Of a DNA stretch of 64,000 nucleotides, positions 55,440 through 64,000 are shown piece by piece (position 1 is the first letter of the stretch; the number at the start of each line of letters is the position of its first letter). Under the pieces are notes generated by a model that saw nothing but the letters and a program-made list of their open reading frames with translations, did no database searches and had not been told where the DNA came from. Both the position numbers and the translations under genes were made by a program. Source of the DNA: Hyphomicrobiales bacterium. Lineage in GTDB: Bacteria; Pseudomonadota; Alphaproteobacteria; Rhizobiales; Rhizobiaceae. The stretch lies in the NCBI GenBank assembly GCA_900473745.1, contig UCMW01000007.1:434001-498000 (forward strand). Reading direction: 5' to 3'.

Positions 55440-56897
55440 ATGACCAATTCCGGCGTCCGCGTCCGCATCGCACCCTCCCCGACCGGCGAGCCCCATGTCG
55501 GCACCGCCTATATCGCGCTGTTCAACTACCTCTTCGCGAAGAAATTCGACGGCGAGTTCATCCTGCGCATCGAGGACACCGACGCGACCCGCTCGACCGC
55601 CGAGTTCGAGCAGAAGGTTCTGGACGCGCTGAAATGGACCGGCCTCAGCTGGTCAGAAGGCCCCGATGTGGGCGGCCCCTACGGCCCCTATCGTCAGTCC
55701 GAGCGCAAGGATCTCTACCGCCCCTTCGTCGACAAGATGCTCGACAATGGCGGCGCCTTCCGTTGCTTCTGCACGCCGGAACGGCTGGAGAGCATGCGCG
55801 AAGCCCAGCGCGCCGCTGGCAAGCCGCCGGGTTATGACGGCCTCTGCCTGCATCTGAAGGCCGAGGAAGTGACGGCCCGCGTTGAAGCCGGCGAGCCGCA
55901 TGTCGTGCGCCTCAAGGTGCCGACCGAAGGCTCCTGCGATTTCCACGACGGCGTCTATGGCGACGTGTCGATCCCGTGGGAAAGCGTCGACATGCAGGTG
56001 CTGCTCAAGGGCGACGGCATGCCGACCTATCACATGGCCAACGTCGTCGACGACCACATGATGAAGATCACCCATGTCGCCCGCGGCGAGGAGTGGCTGG
56101 CCTCGGTGCCGAAGCACATCCTGATCTACAAGCATCTAGGCCTTGAGCCGCCCGTCTTCATGCACCTGTCGCTGATGCGCAATCACGACAAGTCGAAGCT
56201 GTCGAAGCGCAAGAACCCGACTTCGATCTCATATTACTCGGCCCTCGGCTACCTGCCGGAAGCGCTGATGAACTTTCTCGGCCTGTTCTTCATCCAGATC
56301 GCCGAAGGCGAAGAGCTCCTGTCGATGGAAGAGCTGATCGCAAAGTTCGACCCCGACAACCTGTCCAAGGCCGGCGCGATCTTCGATATCCAGAAGCTCG
56401 ATTGGCTGAACGGCCGCTGGCTGCGTGAAAAGCTGACACCGGAAGAGTTTGTCGCCCGCGTGCTCGACTGGTCGATGGAGAACGATCGCCTGGTCGAAGG
56501 CCTGAAGCTCGCCCAGAGCCGTGTCACCAAGCTCGGGGAAGTCCCCCCACTCGCCGGCTTCCTGCTCGCCAACGACGTCGGCCTGACGCCCGCCTCCTTC
56601 GGCGGCTTGAAGACCAGCCCGGCCGAGACGCTCGAAATCGTCACCACCGTTCAGGCGGATCTCGAAAAGATCCTCGAATGGAATGTCACGACCATCGAGG
56701 AAGAGCTGCGCGCGATCTCCGACCGCATGGGCAAGAAGCTCCGCGTCGTCACCCCGCCCCTCTTCGTCGCCGTCTCCGGCAGCCAGCGTTCGCTGCCGCT
56801 GTTTGACTCTATGGCGCTCCTCGGCCGCTCGGTCGTGCGCCAGCGGCTGAAGGTTGCGATCCAAGTGCTGACCGCGATGGCGGGTGCACAGAATTAA
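55440..56897 (+). CDS. gltX: Glutamate-tRNA ligase
   Basis: This 485-residue class I aminoacyl-tRNA synthetase charges tRNA-Glu. The HIGH-type motif is HVGT (19-22) after RIAPSPTGEP, and the KMSKS-type motif is KLSKR at about 253-257. The C-terminal anticodon-binding domain is all helical. The length is normal for a bacterial GltX. Rhizobia often have two gltX copies, and this may be one of them. It is followed by lysS after a 189-bp gap filled by a palindromic element. Confidence 0.97.
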   Translation: MTNSGVRVRIAPSPTGEPHVGTAYIALFNYLFAKKFDGEFILRIEDTDATRSTAEFEQKVLDALKWTGLSWSEGPDVGGPYGPYRQSERKDLYRPFVDKMLDNGGAFRCFCTPERLESMREAQRAAGKPPGYDGLCLHLKAEEVTARVEAGEPHVVRLKVPTEGSCDFHDGVYGDVSIPWESVDMQVLLKGDGMPTYHMANVVDDHMMKITHVARGEEWLASVPKHILIYKHLGLEPPVFMHLSLMRNHDKSKLSKRKNPTSISYYSALGYLPEALMNFLGLFFIQIAEGEELLSMEELIAKFDPDNLSKAGAIFDIQKLDWLNGRWLREKLTPEEFVARVLDWSMENDRLVEGLKLAQSRVTKLGEVPPLAGFLLANDVGLTPASFGGLKTSPAETLEIVTTVQADLEKILEWNVTTIEEELRAISDRMGKKLRVVTPPLFVAVSGSQRSLPLFDSMALLGRSVVRQRLKVAIQVLTAMAGAQN

Positions 56898-56932
56898 CGA
56901 CTGAGTGCCGCCACAAGGGGCGGTGCAGAAAC

Positions 56933-57051
56933 TACCCCCCTCTGCCCTGCCGGGCATCTCCCCCACAAGGGGGGAGAGCGGGCAAGCCCGAACCGGCGGA
57001 GACCAGTCTCCCCCCTTGTGGGGGAGATGTCACGAAGTGACAGAGGGGGGT
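56933..57051. repeat. Large palindromic element between gltX and lysS
   Basis: The left arm (56933-56976) and right arm (57007-57051) are nearly perfect complements. Outer CCCCCCTCTG pairs with CAGAGGGGGG, and inner CATCTCCCCCACAAGGGGGG pairs with its copy at 57009-57030. Side hairpins (CCCTGCCGGGC on the left, TGTCAC-GAA-GTGACA on the right) interrupt the arms. The spacer carries CGGGCAAGCCCG. It resembles RIME-type intergenic mosaic elements of rhizobia. Confidence 0.75.
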
Positions 57052-57086
57052 GAAACACACTCCAGGCCGATCCGAGGCGATATACA

Positions 57087-58583
57087 ATGACCGAACAGAC
57101 CACCGAAACCGCCCTCTCCTCCGACCCGACGGAAGTCCGCCGCCAGAAACTGGCGCTGCTGCGCGAACAGGTCGGCGACGTCTATCCGGCGCATTTCCAC
57201 CGCACGATGACCAATGCGGAATTCGCCGAGAAATACGCAGGCCTCGAGCTGGACCAGCTGTCGGACGACATCATCACGGTCGCCGGCCGCGTCTATTCCT
57301 CGCGCAATTCCGGCATGTTCATGGACATCCATGACGCCTCCGGCAAGATCCAGATCTTCTCCCACAAGGACACGACCCCGGAAGAAGCCCGCGCGCTGCT
57401 GCCGATGATCGACCTCGGCGACATCATCGGCGTCAAGGGCCAAGTGCGCCGCACCAAGCGTGGCGAACTGACCATCAACGCCCACGAAATCACCATGCTG
57501 ACCAAGACCCTTCTCCCGATGCCGGAGAAGTATCATGGCCTCGCCGACATCGAGCTGCGCTACCGCAAGCGCCATCTCGACATCCTCACCAATGAGGAAT
57601 CCAAGCTCCGCTTCCAGCAGCGCTCGAAGATCGTCTCCGGCATCCGCCGCTTCCTGGAGGGCGAAGGCTTCCTGGAAGTCGAGACGCCGATGCTGCAGAC
57701 CGTCTATGGCGGCGCAACGGCTGAACCCTTCAAGACCCACCACAACACGCTGAAGATGGACATGTATCTGCGCATCGCGCCGGAACTGTTCCTGAAGCGC
57801 ACGCTGGTATCGGGCCTTGCCGACAAGGTGTTCGAGGTCAACCGCAACTTCCGCAACGAAGGTGTATCGACCCGCCACAATCCCGAATTCACCATGATGG
57901 AATGCTACTGGGCCTATGCCGATTACGAAGACATCATGGGCCTCGTCGAGCGCATGTTCGAGACGCTCGCGATCAGCATTCACGGCACGACCGACCTCAC
58001 CTTCGGTGACAAGCAGATCTCCTTCAAGGGTCCGTTCAAGCGCGTGCCCATGCCCGACGCCGTCAAGGAAGCAACCGGCATCGACTTCCTCGCCATGAAG
58101 ACCGACGAGGAAGCCCGCACCGCCGCCAAGGCCGCCGGCTTTGCCGTTGAGAAGGACTGGACCTGGGGCGAATGCCTCGCCTTCATCTTCGAGGAAAAGG
58201 TCGAGGGCACGCTGATCCAGCCGAGCCACGTCACCCACTTCCCGAAGGACATCTCGCCCTTCGCCAAGGAGGTCCCGGGCGAACCGCGCCTGGTCGAGCG
58301 TTTCGAGACCTATTGCAACGCCTGGGAAGTCGGTAACGCCTTCTCCGAACTCAATGACCCGGAAGAGCAGCGCAAGCGCATGGTCGAACAGCTCGAACAG
58401 GCCCATTCGCGCGGCGAAAAGGACAAGCAGCTGGATGACGAGTTCCTCGATGCGATCGACCAGGGCATGCCGCCGGCCGGTGGCCTCGGTATCGGCGTCG
58501 ACCGTCTGATCATGCTTTTGACCAACGCCCCGTCGATCCGCGACGTGATCCTTTTTCCGGCACGCCGCAACCGCAGCGACTGA
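57087..58583 (+). CDS. lysS: Lysine-tRNA ligase, class II
   Basis: This 498-residue class II synthetase has an N-terminal OB-fold anticodon-binding domain (about 55-160, with VAGRVYSSRNSGMFMDIHDA). Class II motif 2 is FRNEGVSTRHNPEFTMMECY and motif 3 is GLGIGVDRLIMLL near the C-terminus. It charges tRNA-Lys. Some alphaproteobacteria use an unrelated class I enzyme instead. This window shows the class II type. A terminator follows. Confidence 0.97.
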   Translation: MTEQTTETALSSDPTEVRRQKLALLREQVGDVYPAHFHRTMTNAEFAEKYAGLELDQLSDDIITVAGRVYSSRNSGMFMDIHDASGKIQIFSHKDTTPEEARALLPMIDLGDIIGVKGQVRRTKRGELTINAHEITMLTKTLLPMPEKYHGLADIELRYRKRHLDILTNEESKLRFQQRSKIVSGIRRFLEGEGFLEVETPMLQTVYGGATAEPFKTHHNTLKMDMYLRIAPELFLKRTLVSGLADKVFEVNRNFRNEGVSTRHNPEFTMMECYWAYADYEDIMGLVERMFETLAISIHGTTDLTFGDKQISFKGPFKRVPMPDAVKEATGIDFLAMKTDEEARTAAKAAGFAVEKDWTWGECLAFIFEEKVEGTLIQPSHVTHFPKDISPFAKEVPGEPRLVERFETYCNAWEVGNAFSELNDPEEQRKRMVEQLEQAHSRGEKDKQLDDEFLDAIDQGMPPAGGLGIGVDRLIMLLTNAPSIRDVILFPARRNRSD

Positions 58584-58604
58584 GCAGGCATAACCATCAC
58601 ATGC

Positions 58605-58636
58605 AAAAGCCCCGGCCTTTAAGGACCGGGGCTTTT
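58605..58636. terminator. Bidirectional terminator after lysS
   Basis: AAAAGCCCCGG-CCTTTAAGGA-CCGGGGCTTTT. The T-runs on both sides can end lysS and the convergent His-rich protein gene. Confidence 0.9.
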
Positions 58637-58687
58637 GTGTTTCTTGGCGGCGAGTTGAAGCGCGTGGTGTCCAGGCAATGTCAGCGA

Positions 58688-60235
58688 TCAGTGATCGGCC
58701 TTGGCATGCTCGTCGCCCTTGGCCTTTGCCTTGGGCGGCAGGATTGCCTCGTCCTCGGCCGGCACATGCGCGTCTGTCGCGGCACCGCGCTCTTCCGGCT
58801 TCGTCACCGCCGCGGCAGCACCCGCACCGTCTGGCGCGATCGGCTGTGCCCGCATCTTTTCGAGCCAGGCCGCCCCGTGGTCGGCACTCTTGGCACCATC
58901 CGAACCCTCGGCGGGCTTGGCTTCAGCGGCAACATCCGCGACGGGCACCTCTTCTTCGGAACTGCCGAGCCCGACCATGCTCTTCAGCGATGAGAACCAG
59001 CCGTCGCCTTCGGAGGGCACCTTTTCGGCCACCGACGTCTCACCGGCAGCAGCGTCATGGCCTGCGGCTTGTTCGACCGCACCGTCGTGGCTGCTTTCGT
59101 CCGCGCTATGGGCCGCAGCCTCATCGACAACAGCGGGCTTCTCTTCGGTATGCGCGACCTGTTCTGCCCCATGCTCGGGCGCAGCCGCATGCGCCGCATC
59201 GGCAGCCGGTTCCTCACCATGCGCGGCAGGATCCGTTGCAGCATGTTCGGTAACCGCGTCACCATGCGTCTCGGCAGAGCCTGCGTCCCCGTGTGCGACA
59301 GCAGCCGGCTCCGCATGATCCTCAGCCGGCGCCTCGTGACCCTCGGCCACGGCACCATGGCCATCGGCTGGCGCGGCATGGCCATCCGCCGGGGTAGCGT
59401 GACCATCGGCAGGCGCTTCGTCGCCGCCGAGACCGACCATGCCCATCAACGAGGCCATCCAGCCCTTGTCTTCAGCACCATGTTCGGCAACCGGCGTATC
59501 CTCGCCATGCTCGCCGGCAGGCGCTTCGCCATGTCCTTCAACGGGTGCTTCGCCGTGGCCATCGGCCGGGGCCGCGCCGTGACCATCGCTTCCGCCGTGG
59601 CCGTCGGCCGCCTTCTCCCCGTGCCCCGCCGCCGCGGCACCATGACCATCGCCTTCCGGCACGACGACTTCCGCCTTTAAGCAATCGGTCTGGTCGTTGA
59701 GCTTCGCGACAAGACCTTCGATATCGGCTTCGAGCATGTCGATGCGATCGCCGAAGAACTGGCCATTTGGCGCGGCAAGACCATCGACGTAACGCGCAGT
59801 GAACACACGCGCCGAGACTTCCTCAGGCACATGGGCCGGGTCGGGAACATAGACGACATCGGCGCCGACGGCGCGGCCGCGCATGCCGGAACGATCCTTC
59901 GGACCGTTCGCGTCTAGCACGACGACCTGCACCAGATCGGCTTTCTTCGTTTCCTGCACCGCTTTGGCCACGCGCAGCGCCGTCTTGACGCGTGTCAGCC
60001 CGTCGCCGGGCTCATTGGTCGTGACGAATGTGCGGACCCAGAAACGGTCCTTCTTGTGGATTTCGACCGAGGTGACCTCGGTGCATTCGAGCCCGTTCAA
60101 TTCGGCATAGGACGGGCCGAGCAAAGTGTCTGCGCCGATATAGACGGCGGCCGCACCCGTGCCACCGAGGGCCACGAGAACCCCGCCTAAAACCAGCATG
60201 AGCTTTCGTGAAAGGTGGATCTTGGGCACCTTCAC
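58688..60235 (-). CDS. Membrane-anchored His/Ala-rich repeat protein of unknown function
   Basis: This 515-residue protein starts at GTG (60235, GGAG nine bases upstream). One membrane helix (about 14-33) is followed by a conserved-looking globular domain of about 150 residues (40-190), with CTEVTSVEIHKKDRFWVRTF and DVVYVPDPAHVPEEVSARVF. A long low-complexity region follows, rich in His, Ala, Glu and Gly (units such as PADGHGEAP and EGHGEAPAG). Two copies of a GW-x-x-SL-x-x-MVGLG motif lie within it at about 258-273 and 412-427. I do not recognise the family. It lies divergent to sitABCD and could bind metal. Confidence 0.8.
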   Translation of the reverse strand: MKVPKIHLSRKLMLVLGGVLVALGGTGAAAVYIGADTLLGPSYAELNGLECTEVTSVEIHKKDRFWVRTFVTTNEPGDGLTRVKTALRVAKAVQETKKADLVQVVVLDANGPKDRSGMRGRAVGADVVYVPDPAHVPEEVSARVFTARYVDGLAAPNGQFFGDRIDMLEADIEGLVAKLNDQTDCLKAEVVVPEGDGHGAAAAGHGEKAADGHGGSDGHGAAPADGHGEAPVEGHGEAPAGEHGEDTPVAEHGAEDKGWMASLMGMVGLGGDEAPADGHATPADGHAAPADGHGAVAEGHEAPAEDHAEPAAVAHGDAGSAETHGDAVTEHAATDPAAHGEEPAADAAHAAAPEHGAEQVAHTEEKPAVVDEAAAHSADESSHDGAVEQAAGHDAAAGETSVAEKVPSEGDGWFSSLKSMVGLGSSEEEVPVADVAAEAKPAEGSDGAKSADHGAAWLEKMRAQPIAPDGAGAAAAVTKPEERGAATDAHVPAEDEAILPPKAKAKGDEHAKADH

Positions 60236-60363
60236 GCTTGGAACTCCGCCATGACACCGTCCCGACTGTTTACGCAATACTGACAGCCACCATACGCCCC
60301 TCTCCTTGCGGAACCTTTAACCCGGGCTTTCCAGTTCCGGCACATCTGTTCGGCAGCGCTTTT

Positions 60364-60431
60364 TGCAAATGATTTGCAAGAGCGTTGACATCGGCGAGAA
60401 GCGCGATAGATTTTAATGCGAATGAGTTGCA
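60364..60431 (+). promoter_or_regulatory. sitABCD promoter with two Mur/Fur-type boxes
   Basis: TGCAAAT-G-ATTTGCA (60364-60378) is a perfect palindrome of the manganese-responsive (Mur) type known upstream of rhizobial sit operons. A second imperfect copy TGCGAATGAGTTGCA lies at 60417-60431. Between them are TTGACA (60385-60390) and TAGATT (60407-60412), 16 bp apart, a good promoter. One box is upstream of -35 and the other at the start of the transcript. Confidence 0.8.
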
Positions 60432-60440
60432 AGAACAGGA

Positions 60441-61334
60441 ATGAACATGGTCTCGAAGCTTGCCTCCCGTCTCCTCGCCCTGGCGCTCCTGCTGCCGGGC
60501 ACGGCCCTTGCCGACGACAAGCCCAAGGTCGTGACGACCTTCACCGTGATTGCCGACATCGCGCAGAACGTCGCCGGCGATGCCGCGACCGTCGAAAGCA
60601 TCACCAAGCCCGGCGCCGAGATCCACGGCTACCAGCCGACACCGCGCGACATCCTGAAGGCCCGCGATGCCGATCTGGTCCTGCGCAACGGGCTGAACCT
60701 CGAAGCCTGGTTCGAGAAATTCCTCGCCAATCTCGGGGATGTGCCGACGGTCACCGTCAGCGACGGCATCGAGCCGATGGGCATCGCCGGCGGCGCCTAT
60801 GACGGCAAACCCAATCCGCATGCCTGGATGTCGCCTGAAAACGCGCTCATCTATGTCGAGAACATCCGCAAGGCGCTGACCGATCTCGACCCCGCCAATG
60901 CCGCGATCTACGAGGCCAATGCCCGCACCTATTCGCAGAAGATCAGCGCCGAGATCGAGCCAATGAAGGCGGAGATCGCCACGATCCCGGAAACCGAGCG
61001 CTTCCTGGTAACGAGCGAAGGCGCCTTCTCCTACCTTGCCCGCGACCTCGGCATGAAGGAACTCTATCTCTGGCCGATCAATGCCGACAGCCAGGGCACG
61101 CCCCAGCAGGTCAAGGCCGTGGTTGATCAAGTGATCGAAAACAAGATCCCCGTCGTATTCTCGGAAAGCACCGTCTCCGACAAGCCGGCCCAACAGGTGG
61201 CGGCCGAAACCGGAGCCCGTTACGGCGGCATCCTCTATGTGGACTCGCTCAGCGAGCCGGACGGTCCGGTCCCGACCTATCTGGATCTCTTGAAGGTGAC
61301 GGTCTCGACCATCGTGAAGGGATTTGCCGGATGA
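60441..61334 (+). CDS. sitA: Manganese/iron ABC transporter substrate-binding protein
   Basis: This 297-residue cluster A-I periplasmic receptor has a signal peptide ending at ALADD. The metal-binding residues can be placed: His in EIHGYQPTP, His in [11 protein letters not shown], Glu in [12 protein letters not shown] and Asp in [11 protein letters not shown]. The His-His-Glu-Asp set and the absence of a His-rich loop point to manganese/iron (SitA, PsaA) rather than ZnuA. It heads the sitABCD operon behind two Mur-type boxes. The second Met (60447) has better spacing from AGGA and may be the true start. Confidence 0.95.
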   Translation: MNMVSKLASRLLALALLLPGTALADDKPKVVTTFTVIADIAQNVAGDAATVESITKPGAEIHGYQPTPRDILKARDADLVLRNGLNLEAWFEKFLANLGDVPTVTVSDGIEPMGIAGGAYDGKPNPHAWMSPENALIYVENIRKALTDLDPANAAIYEANARTYSQKISAEIEPMKAEIATIPETERFLVTSEGAFSYLARDLGMKELYLWPINADSQGTPQQVKAVVDQVIENKIPVVFSESTVSDKPAQQVAAETGARYGGILYVDSLSEPDGPVPTYLDLLKVTVSTIVKGFAG

Positions 61335-62218
61335 TCATGGGATCGGGCACCAGACGCAACCGGGAGGGGATCGCCGCAGAGGACGTGACGGTCACCTATC
61401 GCAATGGCCACACCGCCCTGCGTAAAGCGAGCTTCGCCATCCCGCCCGGAACCATCACCGCCCTTGTCGGCGTCAACGGCGCCGGCAAGTCGACGCTTTT
61501 CAAGGCGATCATGGGCTTCGTGCCGGTGGCCTCAGGTGAGATCAGCGTGCTCGGCATGAGCGTGAAGCAGGCGCTGAAGGAAAACCTCGTCGCCTATGTG
61601 CCCCAGGCCGAAGAAGTCGACTGGAACTTCCCCGTCCTCGTCGAAGACGTCGTGATGATGGGTCGGTATGGCCACATGAACTTCCTGCGCATCCCCTCGA
61701 AACGCGATCACCAGCTCGTCGATGAGGCCCTTTCCCGCGTCGGCATGAGCGACTACCGCAAGCGCCAGATCGGAGAACTCTCTGGCGGTCAGCGCAAGCG
61801 CGTCTTCCTCGCCCGGGCGCTTGCCCAGGAAGGCCAGGTGATCCTGCTCGACGAACCCTTCACCGGTGTTGACGTAACCACCGAGGAACAGATCATCGGA
61901 TTGATGAAGGACCTGCGCGCGGAAGGGCGTGTCATGCTGGTCTCTACCCACAATCTCGGCAGCGTGCCCGACTTCTGCGACCGCACCATCTTCGTCAAGG
62001 GCACGGTCATCGCCTCGGGCAAGACTGAAGACACCTTCACCGAAGGGAACCTCAAGACTGCCTTCGGCGGCGCGCTGCGCCACTTCGTACTCGCAGGCCG
62101 CGACCTGCACGACGATGATGATGGCCGCGAAGTCACCGTCATCACCGACGACGAACGCCCGTTCGTCATCTATGGCCAGCCGAAACCAGGAGCCGCCGAT
62201 GCTCGCGACCCTGGTTGA
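61331..62218 (+). CDS. sitB: Manganese/iron ABC transporter ATPase
   Basis: This 295-residue ATP-binding subunit has Walker [10 protein letters not shown], signature [15 protein letters not shown] and Walker [13 protein letters not shown]. After the core it has an extra C-terminal part of about 45 residues with an acidic [15 protein letters not shown] stretch. Its ATG overlaps the sitA stop by four bases, and its end overlaps sitC by 20 bases. It drives uptake through SitC and SitD. Confidence 0.95.
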   Translation: MIMGSGTRRNREGIAAEDVTVTYRNGHTALRKASFAIPPGTITALVGVNGAGKSTLFKAIMGFVPVASGEISVLGMSVKQALKENLVAYVPQAEEVDWNFPVLVEDVVMMGRYGHMNFLRIPSKRDHQLVDEALSRVGMSDYRKRQIGELSGGQRKRVFLARALAQEGQVILLDEPFTGVDVTTEEQIIGLMKDLRAEGRVMLVSTHNLGSVPDFCDRTIFVKGTVIASGKTEDTFTEGNLKTAFGGALRHFVLAGRDLHDDDDGREVTVITDDERPFVIYGQPKPGAADARDPG

Positions 62219-63107
62219 GCCTTTCACCTATGATTACATGCGCAACGCCATTTTGGTGAGCGCACTCGTCGGTGGCGTCTGCGGTTTCCTCTCCGCCTAT
62301 CTCATGCTCAAGGGCTGGTCGCTGATCGGCGATGCCCTCTCCCATGCCATCGTGCCGGGCGTCGCCGGCGCCTATATGCTGGGTTTACCCTTCGCCTTCG
62401 GCGCCTTTCTGTCGGGCGGTCTGGCGGCCTTTGCCATCCTCTTCCTCAATCAGCGCACCAAGCTGAAGGAAGATGCGATCATCGGCCTGATCTTCACCTC
62501 CTTCTTCGGCCTCGGCCTGTTCATGGTCTCGATCTCGCCCGTCTCGATCGACATCAAGACCATCGTGCTTGGCAACATCCTTGCGATCACGCCCGCCGAC
62601 ACGCTGCAGCTGGTCCTGATCGGCGGCGTCAGCCTTCTCGTGCTGACGCTGAAATGGAAAGACCTGATGGTCACCTTCTTTGACGAGAACCACGCCCGTT
62701 CGATCGGCCTGAAGCCCGAGCGCCTCAAGGTGATCTTCTTCACTCTGCTTGCGGCCTCCACCGTTGCCGCCATGCAGACCGTCGGCGCCTTCCTCGTCAT
62801 CGCCATGGTCGTGACGCCCGGCGCTACAGCTTACCTTCTGACCGACCGCTTCCAGCGTCTGATCATAATGGCACTTGCCATCGGTGCCGGCACCAGCTTC
62901 ATCGGCGCCTATGCGAGCTACTTCCTCGACGGCGCGACGGGCGGCATCATCGTCGTCCTGCAGACCCTGATCTTCCTCGCAGCCTTCGTTTTCGCCCCGA
63001 AGCACGGCTTGCTGGCCGCCCGCAGCCGCGCCCGCGAAGCGCTGGAACCCATGCCTTCCGCAGCCACGGCAGAACCGCACCGCCTGCCCGAGGAGCGGCC
63101 GGCATGA
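62199..63107 (+). CDS. sitC: Manganese/iron ABC transporter permease
   Basis: This 302-residue membrane protein of the ABC-3 family starts at the ATG at 62199, inside the end of sitB. It shows [40 protein letters not shown] and later [20 protein letters not shown], all typical of the family. It has eight or more helices and a short polar C-terminal tail. It forms a dimeric channel with SitD. Confidence 0.94.
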   Translation: MLATLVEPFTYDYMRNAILVSALVGGVCGFLSAYLMLKGWSLIGDALSHAIVPGVAGAYMLGLPFAFGAFLSGGLAAFAILFLNQRTKLKEDAIIGLIFTSFFGLGLFMVSISPVSIDIKTIVLGNILAITPADTLQLVLIGGVSLLVLTLKWKDLMVTFFDENHARSIGLKPERLKVIFFTLLAASTVAAMQTVGAFLVIAMVVTPGATAYLLTDRFQRLIIMALAIGAGTSFIGAYASYFLDGATGGIIVVLQTLIFLAAFVFAPKHGLLAARSRAREALEPMPSAATAEPHRLPEERPA

Positions 63108-63946
63108 GCGAAACCCTCGAACTCGCGATCCTGCCCTTCCAGCTTCCCTTCATGCAGTCGGCCTTCGTGGTGACGCTGATGATCGCCATCCCCATGGCGC
63201 TGCTATCCTGCCTGCTGGTGTTGAAAGGCTGGTCCCTGATGGGCGACGCCGTCTCCCATGCCGTACTGCCGGGCGTCGTCATCGCCTACATCGTTGGCAT
63301 TCCACTCGCCATCGGCGCCTTCGTCGCCGGCCTCCTCTGCGCGCTGCTAACCGGCTTCATCAAGGAGAACAGTCGGATCAAGGAAGATACGGTGCTGGGC
63401 ATTGTCTTTTCCGGCATGTTTGGCCTCGGCCTCGTGCTCTATGTGCAGGTCGAAAGCTCCGTCCACCTTGACCACATCCTCTTCGGCGACATGCTGGGCC
63501 TCCTGCCGTCGGATCTGGTCGAAACCGGCCTCATCGCCCTCTTTGCCACGCTCTTTCTGATTGTCCTGCGCAAGGACCTGCTGGTGCACGCTTTCGATCC
63601 CCAGCATGCGCAGGCCATCGGCCTCTCGGTGCGCCTGCTGCATTATGGCCAACTCGCCGTGCTCTCCCTCGTCGTCGTCGGCGCATTGAAGGCCGTCGGC
63701 ATCATCCTCTCGGTCGCGATGCTGGTTGCCCCCGGCGCCATCGCCTTCCTGGTGACGAAGCGCTACGGGACCATGCTTCTCACCGCCGTCGCGGTCGCAG
63801 TCTCGTCCTCGCTGGCTGGCATCTATCTCAGCTTCTTCATCGACAGCGCTCCCGCCCCGACCATCGTGCTGATCATGAGCGGGATCTTTATCGTGACCTT
63901 CCTGATCGGGCAGATCCGCAACCGGAATTCGGAAGCCAGCGCCTAG
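63104..63946 (+). CDS. sitD: Manganese/iron ABC transporter permease
   Basis: This 280-residue membrane protein is a paralogue of SitC. It shows LLVLKGWSLMGDAVSHAVLP, VYVQVESSVHLDHILFGDML-like segments and AVGIILSVAMLVAPGAIAFL. It overlaps sitC by four bases (ATGA). The two different permeases form the heteromeric channel characteristic of SitABCD and YfeABCD. The stop overlaps the end of a gene on the other strand. Confidence 0.94.
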   Translation: MSETLELAILPFQLPFMQSAFVVTLMIAIPMALLSCLLVLKGWSLMGDAVSHAVLPGVVIAYIVGIPLAIGAFVAGLLCALLTGFIKENSRIKEDTVLGIVFSGMFGLGLVLYVQVESSVHLDHILFGDMLGLLPSDLVETGLIALFATLFLIVLRKDLLVHAFDPQHAQAIGLSVRLLHYGQLAVLSLVVVGALKAVGIILSVAMLVAPGAIAFLVTKRYGTMLLTAVAVAVSSSLAGIYLSFFIDSAPAPTIVLIMSGIFIVTFLIGQIRNRNSEASA

Positions 63947-64000
63947 ACCCGCGCCTCTTCTTCGGCGCGCTTGGCCCGGCGGGACACCACCCATTCCCGC
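63943..64000 (-). CDS. C-terminal end of a gene beyond the window
   Basis: On the minus strand, the reading ending at 63943 gives REWVVSRRAKRAEEEARV and a stop. A basic-then-acidic tail like this often ends a membrane protein, but 18 residues are too few to name it. It is convergent with sitD and shares three bases of its stop region. Confidence 0.35.
   Translation of the reverse strand, partial: REWVVSRRAKRAEEEARV

Noticed and set aside
57030..58406. 458-residue open frame on the minus strand opposite lysS
   Set aside because: Shadow of the well-supported class II lysyl-tRNA synthetase. The composition is atypical and no motif is visible.
60441..63946. znuABC zinc transporter
   Set aside because: The receptor lacks a His-rich loop, has the His-His-Glu-Asp set of manganese/iron receptors, two permeases are present and the promoter has Mur-type boxes.

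Overview
The window looks like ordinary chromosome from a member of the Rhizobiaceae (Rhizobium/Agrobacterium relatives). The GC content is high. The proteins are of rhizobial type (TakPQM-like TRAP transporter, SitABCD with Mur-type boxes, Omp25/RopB-like porin, group IV ornithine decarboxylase with a long leader, many ABC sugar operons each with a LacI regulator), and several intergenic gaps hold foldable RIME/REP-like palindromes. I see no tRNA, rRNA, CRISPR array, prophage or insertion sequence. About 59 protein genes are supported, two of them cut by the window edges.

Layout. 1-7.3 kb: the start of a membrane sensor (probably a diguanylate cyclase), a TakPQM-type 2-oxoacid TRAP transporter whose binding protein lies convergent to its two permeases, a small secreted protein, and a 2-hydroxyacid dehydrogenase behind a LacI regulator. 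7.3-14.5 kb: divergent MarR/creatininase-family genes, a Phd/VapC toxin-antitoxin pair, a His-rich COG0523 GTPase followed by a WD40 protein, a chemoreceptor and an Omp25-like porin. 15-24 kb: GNAT enzymes, ornithine decarboxylase with a 567-bp leader (candidate speF RNA), a LysR regulator, a DUF1007-NicO metal transport pair, a TerB/DUF533 protein, KDPG aldolase and a CYTH-CHAD pair. 24-33.8 kb: a tightly coupled four-gene peptide/nickel-type ABC operon, TrhO rhodanese, a CHASE4-GGDEF-EAL protein, and a nitroreductase divergent from an HxlR regulator.

33.8-48.5 kb is sugar catabolism. It holds a GH1 beta-glucosidase, a Gfo/Idh/MocA dehydrogenase, a CatB-like acetyltransferase, a TIM-barrel isomerase, a CUT2 sugar ABC transporter and a divergent LacI regulator with twin operators. 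After a GreA/GreB-family protein comes a xylR-xylB-xylA operon with a large palindrome in front. 48.5-64 kb: an EmrAB-type efflux pair with a divergent TetR, a TerC protein, an SLC13-type permease, gltX and lysS separated by a large palindromic element, a membrane-anchored His/Ala-rich protein with a duplicated GW-SL-MVGLG motif, and sitABCD for manganese/iron uptake preceded by a promoter flanked by two Mur-type boxes.

Metal handling recurs (COG0523 GTPase, NicO, TerC, SitABCD, His-rich protein), as does uptake plus catabolism of sugars and organic acids. I found no convincing new defence or biosynthetic system. The most interesting items are the ODC leader, the His-rich repeat protein, the GTPase-WD40 pair, the proline-rich tail on the TRAP permease and the regulatory palindromes.
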